Shown here one piece after another: positions 7,327-15,740 of a stretch of DNA of 33,081 bases. A model generated the notes under the pieces. That model ran no database searches, was not told where the DNA came from, and worked only from the letters and a program-made list of their open reading frames with translations. Within the stretch, counting starts at the first letter, position 1, and every line of letters begins with the position of its first letter. The stretch spans positions 1 through 33,081 of the forward strand of contig NZ_LT706931.1 of the NCBI RefSeq assembly GCF_900155525.1, written 5' to 3'. Both the position numbers and the translations under genes were made by a program. This DNA is from Mailhella massiliensis (lineage in GTDB: Bacteria; Desulfobacterota; Desulfovibrionia; Desulfovibrionales; Desulfovibrionaceae).

Positions 7327-8058
7327 ATGCACAAATCACAAAACTCCTCAGAAGAAGTTTCCTCTCGTCCCCGTCTTTCACGGCGCAGACTTTTCTTTGG
7401 AGCAGGTGCTGCCGCCCTTTTTGCCGCAGTGGGAGGCACACTATTCCGCTATTTCGTCTCTACTTCTCCCATGAAGGTGGAGTCTTTTATGACTCATGGT
7501 ACAGGGAAGAAAAAGCATATTCTTATCCTTACAGGAAGCTCAAGAGTGGGAGGGAATAGCGATCTTTTGGCGGAAGCCTTTGCCAAAGGCGCACTCGATA
7601 GCGGACATACCGTGGATATTTTTTCTACGGGAAAAATGCGCATGAGCGCCTGTTTACACTGCGAAGGATGTTGGAGTACCGGGACTCCCTGCGTACTTCA
7701 GGATAATTTTGAAAAGTTATGGCCGCTCCTTGAAAAAGCGGAACTTCTGGTCTTCTGCAGCCCTCTTTACTGGTACAACTTCAGCGGCCATATCAAATCC
7801 GCTATGGACAGGTTGTACCCCTACTCCAAAAAAGAAAAGCTGCGGGATCTGCCGATAAAAGAGGCAATGCTGCTCATGTGTGGTGAGAGTCTGTTTCCAC
7901 GCTCCTTTGCCGGTCCTGCGGAAGCCTACCGTCAGATGTTGGGACTCAAAGGATGGCAGGATAGAGGAAGGCTTTTTGTTACCGGAGTGCATGAGCAAAA
8001 TGCCATAAAGGGACATAAGGCTCTCGTTACAGCCGAGGAAATGGGACGAAACGTCTAA
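7327..8058 (+). CDS. Tat-exported iron-sulfur flavoprotein
   Basis: This 243-residue paralogue of the preceding gene has an N-terminal twin-arginine signal, RLSRRRLFFGAGAAALFAAV (residues 16-35), so the folded, cofactor-loaded protein would be exported. The mature part has LTGSSRVGGNS for FMN and Cys109, Cys112, Cys115 and Cys122 (CX2CX2CX6C), complete for a [4Fe-4S] cluster. ATG 7327 follows AAGGAAGG; the frame is open 45 bp further upstream, but that part overlaps the previous gene and would bury the signal peptide. Most iron-sulfur flavoproteins are cytosolic, so a Tat-targeted one is unusual. It suggests a periplasmic electron-transfer or reductase step whose electron donor is not encoded nearby. 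Confidence 0.85.
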   Translation: MHKSQNSSEEVSSRPRLSRRRLFFGAGAAALFAAVGGTLFRYFVSTSPMKVESFMTHGTGKKKHILILTGSSRVGGNSDLLAEAFAKGALDSGHTVDIFSTGKMRMSACLHCEGCWSTGTPCVLQDNFEKLWPLLEKAELLVFCSPLYWYNFSGHIKSAMDRLYPYSKKEKLRDLPIKEAMLLMCGESLFPRSFAGPAEAYRQMLGLKGWQDRGRLFVTGVHEQNAIKGHKALVTAEEMGRNV

Positions 8059-8097
8059 ATTTAAAAATCGAGACCAATCTCGAAAGGGGGTGTTTTC

Positions 8098-10071
8098 ATG
8101 CAGAATTATAAATACTTAGGAACGCCGTTTCAAATCGGCGACCTGACAATTAAAAATCGTTTCTGTATGGCTCCCATTGGCGGAGGACAGCATCACCTTC
8201 CCGGCGGCGGCCTGAAAGACGAAACAATACAATATCTGGTGGAGCGGGCCAGAGGCGGATTTGGTTTGATTTTTACCGGGGCATTGGCTGCGGATTATAC
8301 TGTTGACCCCTATACTGGTATTGGGCCTGCCATTCTGCAGAATCCGGACGCTTTCAAAATGACCGCATCAGAATTGAATGAACGGGCGACCGCCTATGGA
8401 ACAAAAATTTTTGCCCAGATCACTATGGGGCTGGGGCGCAATTATCCAAATCTTCCTGCCCCTTCGCCCGTTCATGTATTCCGCCATCCGGGAGAGGTTT
8501 CACCGGAGCTGACCCATGACCAGATTAAATCCAAAATCGACTCAATCATTAAGTCGGCAAAAATCGCAAAAGATTCCGGCTTTGCCGGTGTGGAAGTCCA
8601 TTCCATCCATTGGGGGTATCTCCTAGATCAGTTTGCCTTGTCCATGATGAACCGCCGTACGGATGAATATGGCGGCAGTCTGGAAAACCGCCTACGCGCC
8701 GCGAAGGAAATTCTGGAGGGTATCAAACAGGAATGCGGCAGCCATTATCCTGTCAGTATGCGGTTGGGCCTGAAAACCTTTGTAAAAGATTTTGAAAAGG
8801 CAACACTCACGGGTGAAGAAGAAGCCGGACGTCCCCTGGAAGAAGGTATTCAGATTGCAAAAATGTTGGAATCCTATGGCTATGACTGCCTGAGTGTGGA
8901 TACCGGCACCTATGATTCTTTTTATTACGCATGTCCACCCATGTATATGCCGAAAGGCTATCTTGTGGAAATGGCGGCAAAGGCCAAAGAAGCGGTGAAC
9001 ATTCCCATTCTTGCGGGCGGCCGGATGAACGACCCTGATATTGCCGAGGCAGCCATCCGTGATGGAAAAATCGACGCTGTCGTTATGGGGCGTGCCGCAC
9101 TGGCTGACCCGGAATATCCGAACAAGGTATTAACCGGACACACGGAACGTATCCGGCCCTGTATTGCCTGCAATCAGGGGTGCATTACCCGACTCCAGCA
9201 AGGGAAACAGCCCTCTTGTGCGGTCAACCCTACTGCCATGCGGGAACTTCGCTTTGCTATACGTCCCGCTGTACAGCCCAAAAAGGTACTTATTGTTGGC
9301 GGAGGCGTAGCTGGTATGGAAGCTGCGAGAGTTGCCGCTATGCGGGGGCATAAGGTTTCTTTGTACGAAAAAAATGAACAATTGGGAGGCAATCTGATTC
9401 CCGGCGGTTCGCACCGTTTCAAAAAAGAGGTCCGGGAACTGAACGCTTGGTATCGGAACGAACTGAACCTTCTACCGGTAGAAATCCATGCAGGAAAAGC
9501 TGTTACAGCAGAGCAGGTTAAGCATATGGGAGCAGATGTGATCATCCTAGCCGTTGGTTCTATTCCCATCATGCCGAACATTCCGGGAATGGACGATAAG
9601 AAGGTCATCGGGTGTGTGGAGGCTTTTGCACACCCGGAAAAAGTAGGACAGAGGGTAATCATCATTGGCGGTGGTTTGGTAGGTTGCGAGATGGCGCTGG
9701 ATTATGCTCAGGAGGGCAAAGAAGTTACTGTCGTTGAGGCATTGCCGAAGATTCTTTCCGCCGGGATTCCATCTCCTATTCCCAATGCACAGATGATTCC
9801 TGACCTGTTTGAATATTACCATGTAAATGTGCTGGAAAGACATAAACTTTCTGCCGTTGAAAACGGAAAAGCAATTTTGGAATACTGTGGACAGAGAAAG
9901 GAACTGGAAGCAGATTCCATTGTCATTGCCGTTGGATTCCGACCTGTGCAGGCTATGACGCAAGAGCTACGGAAGAATGGTTCTGTAGTCTATGAGATCG
10001 GTGACGGTCAACAGGTCAGCACGATTCTCCATGCTGTATGGGACGGTTATGAAGTCGGCAACAATATCTAA
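8098..10071 (+). CDS. Old yellow enzyme/2,4-dienoyl-CoA reductase-type ene reductase (BaiCD-like)
   Basis: This 657-residue, three-part enzyme starts with an FMN TIM barrel (residues 1-345, APIGGGQ start and HSIHWGYLLDQF active-site segment). A [4Fe-4S] site follows around 355-374 (CX2CX3CX11C), then FAD- and NAD(P)H-binding halves marked by VGGGVAGMEAA and IGGGLVGCEMA. This is the architecture of 2,4-dienoyl-CoA reductase, clostridial enoate reductases and BaiCD/BaiH, which reduce activated C=C bonds of enones or enoates. The HxxHxGYLLDQF form is the BaiCD/enoate-reductase type rather than the E. coli FadH type. The substrate cannot be fixed from sequence; bile-acid, steroid, cinnamate or dietary enone reduction are the main options. 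It appears intact. Confidence 0.93.
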   Translation: MQNYKYLGTPFQIGDLTIKNRFCMAPIGGGQHHLPGGGLKDETIQYLVERARGGFGLIFTGALAADYTVDPYTGIGPAILQNPDAFKMTASELNERATAYGTKIFAQITMGLGRNYPNLPAPSPVHVFRHPGEVSPELTHDQIKSKIDSIIKSAKIAKDSGFAGVEVHSIHWGYLLDQFALSMMNRRTDEYGGSLENRLRAAKEILEGIKQECGSHYPVSMRLGLKTFVKDFEKATLTGEEEAGRPLEEGIQIAKMLESYGYDCLSVDTGTYDSFYYACPPMYMPKGYLVEMAAKAKEAVNIPILAGGRMNDPDIAEAAIRDGKIDAVVMGRAALADPEYPNKVLTGHTERIRPCIACNQGCITRLQQGKQPSCAVNPTAMRELRFAIRPAVQPKKVLIVGGGVAGMEAARVAAMRGHKVSLYEKNEQLGGNLIPGGSHRFKKEVRELNAWYRNELNLLPVEIHAGKAVTAEQVKHMGADVIILAVGSIPIMPNIPGMDDKKVIGCVEAFAHPEKVGQRVIIIGGGLVGCEMALDYAQEGKEVTVVEALPKILSAGIPSPIPNAQMIPDLFEYYHVNVLERHKLSAVENGKAILEYCGQRKELEADSIVIAVGFRPVQAMTQELRKNGSVVYEIGDGQQVSTILHAVWDGYEVGNNI

Positions 10072-10136
10072 TTCCTATGGTATAAAGCAAAATGCTTTAT
10101 ATAAAAAGGTGTTATTATTACAAGGAGGTAATCACT

Positions 10137-10523
10137 ATGAGAGCGGAATTGAAAGAGTATCAGGCTGTAGAAGAAGCTGCGATGAAATTTGTCAAAAGCG
10201 TTGCTGAAGGCAACAGCAAGTACGCAAAGGAACTGTTTATTAATGAAGCAGTTCTGTTCGGCTACCTTGACGGTAAGCTGGAGCATGGCTCCATTGAGCA
10301 GTTCTATCACAATGTGGATACTGTTCCCGGTGGTGACAATTTCAAGGCTCGTATAGACGTTCTGCTATTAGAGGAAACACTGGCTGTTGTCCGTGTTCTT
10401 GAGCAGGGCTGGGGCAATCGCATTGATTTTACCGATGTGCTGCTCCTGCTGAAGATGAACGGTGAATGGAAGTGCGTGGCGAAAGCCTATAACCAGAACT
10501 CCAATACCATTCAGAAAAAATAA
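10137..10523 (+). CDS. NTF2/SnoaL-like fold protein (lumazine-binding-like)
   Basis: This 128-residue protein has the cone-shaped alpha/beta barrel pattern of the NTF2-like superfamily, closest in feel to Lumazine_bd_2/SnoaL-like proteins. There is an N-terminal helix (EAAMKFVKSVAEGNSKYAKELF), the segment GSIEQFYHNVDTVPGG, and strands ending in WKCVAKAYNQ. Start 10137 follows a perfect AAGGAGGT 8 bp upstream; an upstream start at 10092 has none. Such small proteins act as isomerases, dehydratases or ligand binders; BaiE in bile-acid operons has this fold and also sits beside BaiCD-type enzymes. It is the last cargo gene before a terminator. Catalytic residues cannot be assigned. Confidence 0.82.
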   Translation: MRAELKEYQAVEEAAMKFVKSVAEGNSKYAKELFINEAVLFGYLDGKLEHGSIEQFYHNVDTVPGGDNFKARIDVLLLEETLAVVRVLEQGWGNRIDFTDVLLLLKMNGEWKCVAKAYNQNSNTIQKK

Positions 10524-10590
10524 AATGCCATGTGTGTAGTCAGATCGTGCAGGCCCCTCTAACTACCTAATGCACTAAAAAAACGAAAAG

Positions 10591-10628
10591 CCGCGATTTC
10601 CGTTTCACGGATTTCGCGGTTTTCTTTT
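10591..10628 (+). terminator. Terminator of the inner-element cargo operon
   Basis: CCGCGATTTCCG (10591-10602) and CGGATTTCGCGG (10608-10619) form a stem with a 2x2 internal loop and a TTTCA loop, followed by TTTTCTTTT. It lies 67 bp after the NTF2-like stop and is the only good terminator in this gap. Confidence 0.7.
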
Positions 10629-10930
10629 GGGACTATCCCCAAATATCTAGCCACAAACATAATCATCCAGCAGTCATAGAGGGTTATTTGGTCAGTAAAA
10701 ATAGATTATTTATATACGTTATTACATAAAGACTTTTATAAAGAAGCCTGTTCCATAAAGAATGACGCGAGCTTCTTCGTTTTCACGCCACATCTTTCGA
10801 GAGCAGTCCAAAGCCGTCCAGAAAATTTTTTTTGAATCTTTCAAAAATGTGGGTATTTCGAGGGGTATCAGAGGTAATATATAAAAATTTTATATACTAT
10901 TTCAATATATTACAATGTAGACAAAAAGTT
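10629..10930. other. Right-end noncoding segment of the inner element
   Basis: No convincing gene is present. The segment holds GGGTAT motifs at 10851-10856 and 10863-10869 matching those near attL. A 19-bp AT palindrome with 9-bp arms lies at 10878-10896. An open frame starts at TTG 10832 and runs into the helicase fragment. The repeated motifs are likely integrase arm sites at the attR side. Confidence 0.55.
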
Positions 10931-10947
10931 CGGATGTGGCAGACCAT
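10931..10947 (+). repeat. attR core, 17-bp direct repeat
   Basis: cggatgtggcagaccat matches the attL copy at 114-130 at 16 of 17 positions. The RMWQTI codons of the helicase gene resume here and continue into EYKAAAIEQF. The distance between copies, 10,817 bp, is the size of the inner element. Confidence 0.85.
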
Positions 10948-12526
10948 AGAGTACAAGGCGGCTGCCATCGAGCAGTTCCGCAAGGGCGATCTGCTCCAGC
11001 GCGTTATCGACGACGTGCAGAGCGAGGCCGCCAACGCCGCCGAAATGAAGGCCGCAGCTTCAGGCAATCCGCTGATTCTCATGCAGGTTCAGCTTGCCGC
11101 AGACCTTCGCAAGCTGGAAGCCCTGTATTCCCAGCATCAGCGGGGACAGCATCGTCTGCGCGACAGGCTGAAGTGGCTCAACGGAACCGATGAGCGTCTT
11201 GCCAAGGCGGAAAGCGCCTACGCCGCCAACATCCGGCACCGGGACAGCCACACCCATATCATCAAGGAAAAAGACAAGGAAAAAATCCGTATAGAACTCT
11301 TTGCGGGAGACAAGATGCTGACGGACAGAGACGGCGAAAAAATAAAGGATATTCTGCTCGGCTGCGTGAAGGAGATCACGCGCAATGCCGGAGCCAGGGT
11401 ACTGTTCGGCTCTTATCGGGGCTTCGCCATGCACCTTGAACGCTATGCCCAGTCCTTCGGCGGCAAGGAGGGGTTCAGAATCGTTGTGACAGGTACGGAT
11501 GGACAGGAGTTCAAGCCGGACAATCTCGTCTATCTCTTTGACGCCAAACTCAGTCTTTCCGGTCTGTTCCAGCGCATGGACAACTTCCTGGCCAAAGGTT
11601 TCGATGAAGCCATGAAAAAATTTCGGGAAACCTGCCGTCATGAAAAGGCGGAACTGGAAACAACCAGAGAAGCGCTCGGCAGGGAGTTTCCCCAGAAGGA
11701 GGAACTGACCCTGGCGCGGGAAAATCATAGCGCTATCATCCGGGAGTTGCAGCGTATGCAGGATGACGCGAGCTATGTTTCCCACTGGACACCAAAGACT
11801 TCCGACGCCGGGGCCGACACGACTCCGGCAGAAGAGACCAGGCAGGAAACTCCCGACGCCCCCTTCTCCATGGCAGACGCGGCGCCGAAAGACCACCGTG
11901 TCTGTACGCTTACCTTTGGTGAGCAGGGGGACCAGACGGAGTACGCCGTCACGCACAGTCAGGTCGGTTACCTTCTGAACCGTTCCCATGTGCGTGAAAC
12001 TACGAGGTGGCCCATCCATTGCCTGTACGACGACAATCTCTGGCACTCCCTTGTGAAAGGCCCTCCCGGTGTCCGCTTCAAGCAGTTTGAGAGCAGAGAA
12101 GACGCCCTGAATTTCGCACGCCAGGATGCCGCACTGCTCGGTTTTGCCGATGCCATGACGCATCCTGAGAAGGATCTCTCCGCAGCTTCGGCAACGGAGG
12201 GCGACTCCTATCGCCAAGCCATGGAAAAAGCCGGATTCCGGCCTTCCGGCATGGATTTTTACGGCAAACAGGAACACGAGTTGAAGGTTGAAACGGGGGA
12301 CGGCGGAATATTTGAGCTGAGAATATTCCAGACGGAAGAGGGTAAAGTCGGCCTGCGTGTTCAGTATGAAAAAGACCACATCATCAACGGTGCGCGAACC
12401 GTCCATGCCTCTTTTGATACGCTCAAGGAAACTCTGGACTATGCCAGCATCTATAAGAAAGTGGCGGAAACACAAAACATCACTGCGCCTCCTGTGCAGG
12501 AGACTTTCTCCATGCGAATGAGATAA
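10934..12526 (+). pseudogene. SNF2 helicase/N12-class DNA methylase, fragment downstream of the insertion
   Basis: From the attR core onward the frame encodes about 530 residues of the C-terminal portion of a large helicase-methylase. The segment MWQTIEYKAAAIEQFRKGDLLQR directly continues the fragment at 3-134. Helical coiled-coil segments follow, then two unassigned alpha/beta regions (from about CTLTFGEQG, and from SYRQAMEKAGFRPSG). It ends in FSMRMR. The frame is open back to TTG 10832 inside the inserted element, so a hybrid product is possible, but no Shine-Dalgarno supports it. In the uninterrupted state this protein would probably modify DNA or protect it from restriction on entry to a new cell. 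I treat it as disrupted rather than as a stand-alone gene. Confidence 0.82.
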
Positions 12527-12540
12527 AGCATCAGCATGAC

Positions 12541-12580
12541 AGAAGCGCCTTTTGAATTGATAGCTCAAAAGGCGCTTCTT
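12541..12580. terminator. Bidirectional terminator between helicase fragment and relaxase
   Basis: AGAAGCGCCTTTTGA (12541-12555) and its perfect 15-bp complement at 12565-12579 flank a 9-nt loop. It begins 14 bp after the helicase stop and about 67 bp beyond the end of the convergent relaxase gene. A long U-tract is lacking, but the stem is strong. Confidence 0.7.
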
Positions 12581-12646
12581 ACTGTGAATGATTCGCTCAA
12601 GTTGCCGCACAGCTGTCCGACTTCCGCAATCCCCAAAGACCGCAAA

Positions 12647-14896
12647 TTACCTCATGCGCGTATGGTGTGCAGACTTCTGCTGCATACCGGCACGTTCCTC
12701 CACTCGTCGCCACAGTTCCCGGTATGTTTCATACTTCGCCAGCTCTACATCTCCCGCTGTGCCGAAAGCGTAATCCGCCGTGCGTTCGGCGTATCGCTGC
12801 CAGTCTCTGCGTGCGGGCGTCTCCCGGATAGAGGGTGCACATTGCCGGACAGTCTCCATCACAGCATCCCGGCTATGGCCGGTAGCGCGAAGTCGCAGGG
12901 CGATCATGGCATCCACACGGGAGTAGTCTTCAATGGTCAGGTGACGGCGAATATCCTCCAGGTGAGCATGATAGGCGGTAACGGCATCGCCTGAAGGTCC
13001 GCCTCCCTGATGCAGTACCGGACATCGTTTTCTGCTCTCAGCGGCGGCCTCATATTCCCCGGCTATCTGTCGGGCCAGCTCCAGCCCCTTGCGGCACTCA
13101 CGTTTTTCGGCAACCAGAAGTTTCACCTCCGGGAAGGAACCGTCTTCCCGACGATGCTTCGGTTTTCGATTCTCAAAGCCCGGCGCTCTGTGCGGGTGAA
13201 TGCAACCGCACAATTTTTTATCTCCATACTCCTTGTTCAGCCGTTCCGTAAGCCGGTTGCCCACATCCCGGTCAAAACGGCTCCCCAGTTTTGCGATGGT
13301 CAGAAGGCATTGAAAATTCCCCGGAGAACTCTCCAGAATGACCGCAGGCCGGTATCCGTCCCTTTGCAGCCGGACCAGACTTTCCGCCGTCATGTCGTCG
13401 ATAAGCACATGATGCTTTCCCTCAGATAACGGCGTGTAATATATATTCTCTTCGCGCCGCTGGAGCCTGAGCATCTCAGGTATGCGCAAGACCAGTTCTT
13501 CAGGGGTAAATCCCCTGGTAACGCCGCCTTCCTTGTCGAGAATGAAGGTCTTTTTATTCCCGTTTGTCTCCATGGCGATGCAGGTCACTCGATACCTGTC
13601 TGCTCCGACGGCTGCGGCATAGAGCCTGAAATTCTCCATTTCCCGCATGGATTCTCTTCCTCTGTCCGGCACCGGCGGCGGGGTGTGTCTTGTCTTTTCC
13701 CAGGCGGAACGATACCTCCAGAGTCCTGCCTGACGATGCAGTCCTTTTGCCCGCAGCCATGCCTCAAACCGGGGTTTATGCCGCCTGGCCTTTTTCCCCG
13801 TGCCCCGCAGGAAACGTCGCTCTTCCCTCTGCTGTATTTTCAGACAATGACGGGCAATATTCAGTACCGGCACGCCGTATTGCGCCAGCCGGGCAAGACT
13901 ATTCCGACGCTGTTCTCTCTGCCGCTTTCGCAGGGAGTCGACCGGCGTTATTGCCTCGTCGTTTCGTGCCTCTTTTTCTTCCTCAAATTCCTGCTGATAG
14001 AGTTTCCATTCTTCCAGGTTTACCGAACTCACCGGCTCCGGCGGCAATGCTTCTTGCTCCTTCGTATAGTTTCCTTCCGTGAACTCTCCCCATTTTCTGC
14101 AAAGTTTTTTCATGCTGAAAGCCCGGTCCACGGAAGAAGCCTTCACGGCAATGTCTCCCACAAAAATGACCGCGCCGGACCCTTTTTTCTCAAAACGGAG
14201 ACCGACTTCTGCCAGCTTCCGGTGCATGTCTTCCCATGAGTCTGCATCCCGTATGATGTCATGCCCCCGCTCCTGTGCGATACGCTGGGCAGACTTCTCT
14301 CCCGTGGCGTGTTCAACGTCCAAGGCGGCCTGTCGAGGTTTTATTTCCCTGCCGCTCTTTCTCCGGGCCAGTTCACCGTTTTCCAGCACGACATACCGGG
14401 CTTTTTCCTGCGGTTTCCATCCCTGTCCGTGTTCAATGAGCGCAAGAATCCTGTGCGCCGCATCAATATCAAATCCTTTGTGCGGCTGAACGACTTTTCC
14501 CGTTTCCTCATTCATGCGGTTCACCGCAATGTGAAGATGGTAGTTATCGGTATCATAATGCAGACCGTACACGGTCTGATGACCGGTCAGCCCCATGTGC
14601 CCCAGAAAAATATCCACAGCCTCATCCACCTGTTCCCTCGTGGGCTGCTCTCCCTCTTGCCATGAAAAAATCCAGTGCTGCACCGGCATTTTGCTGTGAA
14701 CCGACTCTTCGGCCAGAGCGATCATTTCCATCTTCTGGCCGTTATGCGTGGAAGTCAGGAAATTCCTGCTGCCCGCATGGGCGACCTTTTCCTGCGGATT
14801 CTTGTTGTGAGGAAAGCGGATGTAATCCACCAGATCCCCGATCTGCCACGTCTTCGGCTTATCGACGATTTCCCGTCTGACTTTCTTCACTATCAT
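12647..14896 (-). CDS. mobA: MOBP-family relaxase with RepB-type primase domain (outer element)
   Basis: This 749-residue paralogue of the inner relaxase has the same N-terminus (MIVKK), Tyr25 in GDLVDYI and NYHLHIAVNR motif III. After a coiled-coil linker, roughly residues 440-620 form a RepB-primase-like domain (YRVTCIAMETNGNKKTF, YYTPLSEGKHHVLIDDM, PHRAPGFENRKPKH). Such relaxase-primase fusions make primers on the transferred strand in the recipient. The common C-terminal domain (SRVDAMIALRLRATGHS ... ADYAFGTAGDVELAKYE) follows and the protein ends in TRMR. ATG 14896 is preferred over 14920 because it matches the paralogue and has TTGGAG upstream. It overlaps the mobC reading frame by 38 bp. 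Confidence 0.92.
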   Translation of the reverse strand: MIVKKVRREIVDKPKTWQIGDLVDYIRFPHNKNPQEKVAHAGSRNFLTSTHNGQKMEMIALAEESVHSKMPVQHWIFSWQEGEQPTREQVDEAVDIFLGHMGLTGHQTVYGLHYDTDNYHLHIAVNRMNEETGKVVQPHKGFDIDAAHRILALIEHGQGWKPQEKARYVVLENGELARRKSGREIKPRQAALDVEHATGEKSAQRIAQERGHDIIRDADSWEDMHRKLAEVGLRFEKKGSGAVIFVGDIAVKASSVDRAFSMKKLCRKWGEFTEGNYTKEQEALPPEPVSSVNLEEWKLYQQEFEEEKEARNDEAITPVDSLRKRQREQRRNSLARLAQYGVPVLNIARHCLKIQQREERRFLRGTGKKARRHKPRFEAWLRAKGLHRQAGLWRYRSAWEKTRHTPPPVPDRGRESMREMENFRLYAAAVGADRYRVTCIAMETNGNKKTFILDKEGGVTRGFTPEELVLRIPEMLRLQRREENIYYTPLSEGKHHVLIDDMTAESLVRLQRDGYRPAVILESSPGNFQCLLTIAKLGSRFDRDVGNRLTERLNKEYGDKKLCGCIHPHRAPGFENRKPKHRREDGSFPEVKLLVAEKRECRKGLELARQIAGEYEAAAESRKRCPVLHQGGGPSGDAVTAYHAHLEDIRRHLTIEDYSRVDAMIALRLRATGHSRDAVMETVRQCAPSIRETPARRDWQRYAERTADYAFGTAGDVELAKYETYRELWRRVEERAGMQQKSAHHTRMR

Positions 14897-15239
14897 GGCC
14901 GGGCACTCCAAGATGCTCAATGGCGGAAATCAGAAGCCCCAACGCCCGTTCCTGCCGCTCAAGCATATCCGCACCGGCACCTGACTGCCGGAGCGTTTCA
15001 AAGTTGTGCTTGAGCAGGCCCCCGATACGGCGAAGTTCCCGAATCATCATGGCGTCGGTGTGGGCTATGAGCGGGCGTCCTCCGAAAAACCTCCGGCGCA
15101 GATACGCGGAAACGGACAGCCCCGCCATATCCGCCTGCTGTTCAAGACGCGCTTTTTCCTCCGGGGAAACCCGCACTGTAACCCAGAGTTTTGATGAGGA
15201 AACACCGCCGCCTTCCGCATTGCTCTTTTTGCCTTTCAT
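14859..15239 (-). CDS. mobC: MobC-like relaxosome protein (outer element)
   Basis: This 126-residue protein has an N-terminal RHH-like DNA-binding part (LWVTVRVSPEEKARLEQQAD, AGLSVSAYLRRRFFGG) and the MobC helix IRELRRIGGLLKHNFETL. It is the counterpart of the inner-element MobC. The coding region overlaps the start of the relaxase gene by 38 bp, implying coupled translation. AAAGG lies 8 bp upstream of the start. The candidate oriT lies immediately upstream, on the opposite side from the relaxase, as in the inner element. Confidence 0.88.
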   Translation of the reverse strand: MKGKKSNAEGGGVSSSKLWVTVRVSPEEKARLEQQADMAGLSVSAYLRRRFFGGRPLIAHTDAMMIRELRRIGGLLKHNFETLRQSGAGADMLERQERALGLLISAIEHLGVPGHDSEESQTGNRR

Positions 15240-15259
15240 GCCTCTTGCCTTTGGAATGC

Positions 15260-15360
15260 GAGAAGCGAAGCGCCGAGCATTCCGGGAGTCCAGAGGGCGT
15301 CAGCCTTCTGGCAGGATGGTAGTTGTGTGTCACAACTACCATCCTGCCTCGAAGAACTCC
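15260..15360 (-). other. Candidate oriT of the outer element
   Basis: A perfect inverted repeat has GGCAGGATGGTAGTTGTG at 15310-15327 and its complement at 15331-15348, with a 3-nt loop. In the minus orientation it is preceded by ggagttcttc (15351-15360) and followed by cctctggactcccg (15283-15296) and cggcgcttcgcttctc (15260-15275). These are the same blocks, in the same order, as at 2800-2900. Flanked by mobC and the divergent small gene, it is the probable transfer origin. An alternative reading as a plain terminator is disfavoured by the conserved non-stem blocks. Confidence 0.68.
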
Positions 15361-15439
15361 TGTCGTGGAGTGGCGAAATTGCAGGTAATGAAAATTTTCG
15401 GCTATAGTAATTACAAACACAATAACAAAAGGAAAATTT

Positions 15440-15673
15440 ATGGAAAAACGTGGAACTTTGCGACCGGAACAAATCAAGTTGGCTCAACGACTGCTCACCG
15501 AGTTACCTGAAAAAGACCACAGAAAAACTCGGGAGGAAGCAGCTGAAATATTAGAAAAAGATTTCCAAAAAGCTTTTCAAAAAGGATATTCCCCAAAAGA
15601 CATCTGTATCATATTAAAAAATGCAGGCATTATTATTCCTGCATATCTTATAAAAAAATTTTTGAAGGTGTGA
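15440..15673 (+). CDS. Small mobilisation-associated protein (outer element copy)
   Basis: This 77-residue basic protein is related over its whole length to residues 5-75 of the protein at 2139-2477 (shared LPxK, KTRxExAE, F/IxKAxxxGYxxxDI, xLK/DxG). It lies divergent to mobC with the candidate oriT between them, exactly as in the inner element. It lacks the acidic tail of the other copy. Base composition is much more AT-rich than the mob genes. AAAAGGAAAATTT precedes the ATG. Function is unknown; a relaxosome or regulatory DNA-binding role is inferred only from position and helical basic character. Confidence 0.75.
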   Translation: MEKRGTLRPEQIKLAQRLLTELPEKDHRKTREEAAEILEKDFQKAFQKGYSPKDICIILKNAGIIIPAYLIKKFLKV

Positions 15674-15740
15674 TTTGGTATAATTAAAAATAAATATAAT
15701 TCACATTAATCAATATAAACATCGCCTATTCTTAATTACA

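Noticed and set aside
10832-10933. N-terminal extension of the helicase fragment starting at TTG 10832
   Set aside because: It lies within the inserted element, has no ribosome site and does not resemble the family. The conserved sequence begins at the attR core.
11060-12610. 516-residue open frame on the minus strand opposite the helicase fragment
   Set aside because: Antisense shadow of a GC-rich gene; no recognisable domain, no ribosome site, and the plus strand has clear family homology.
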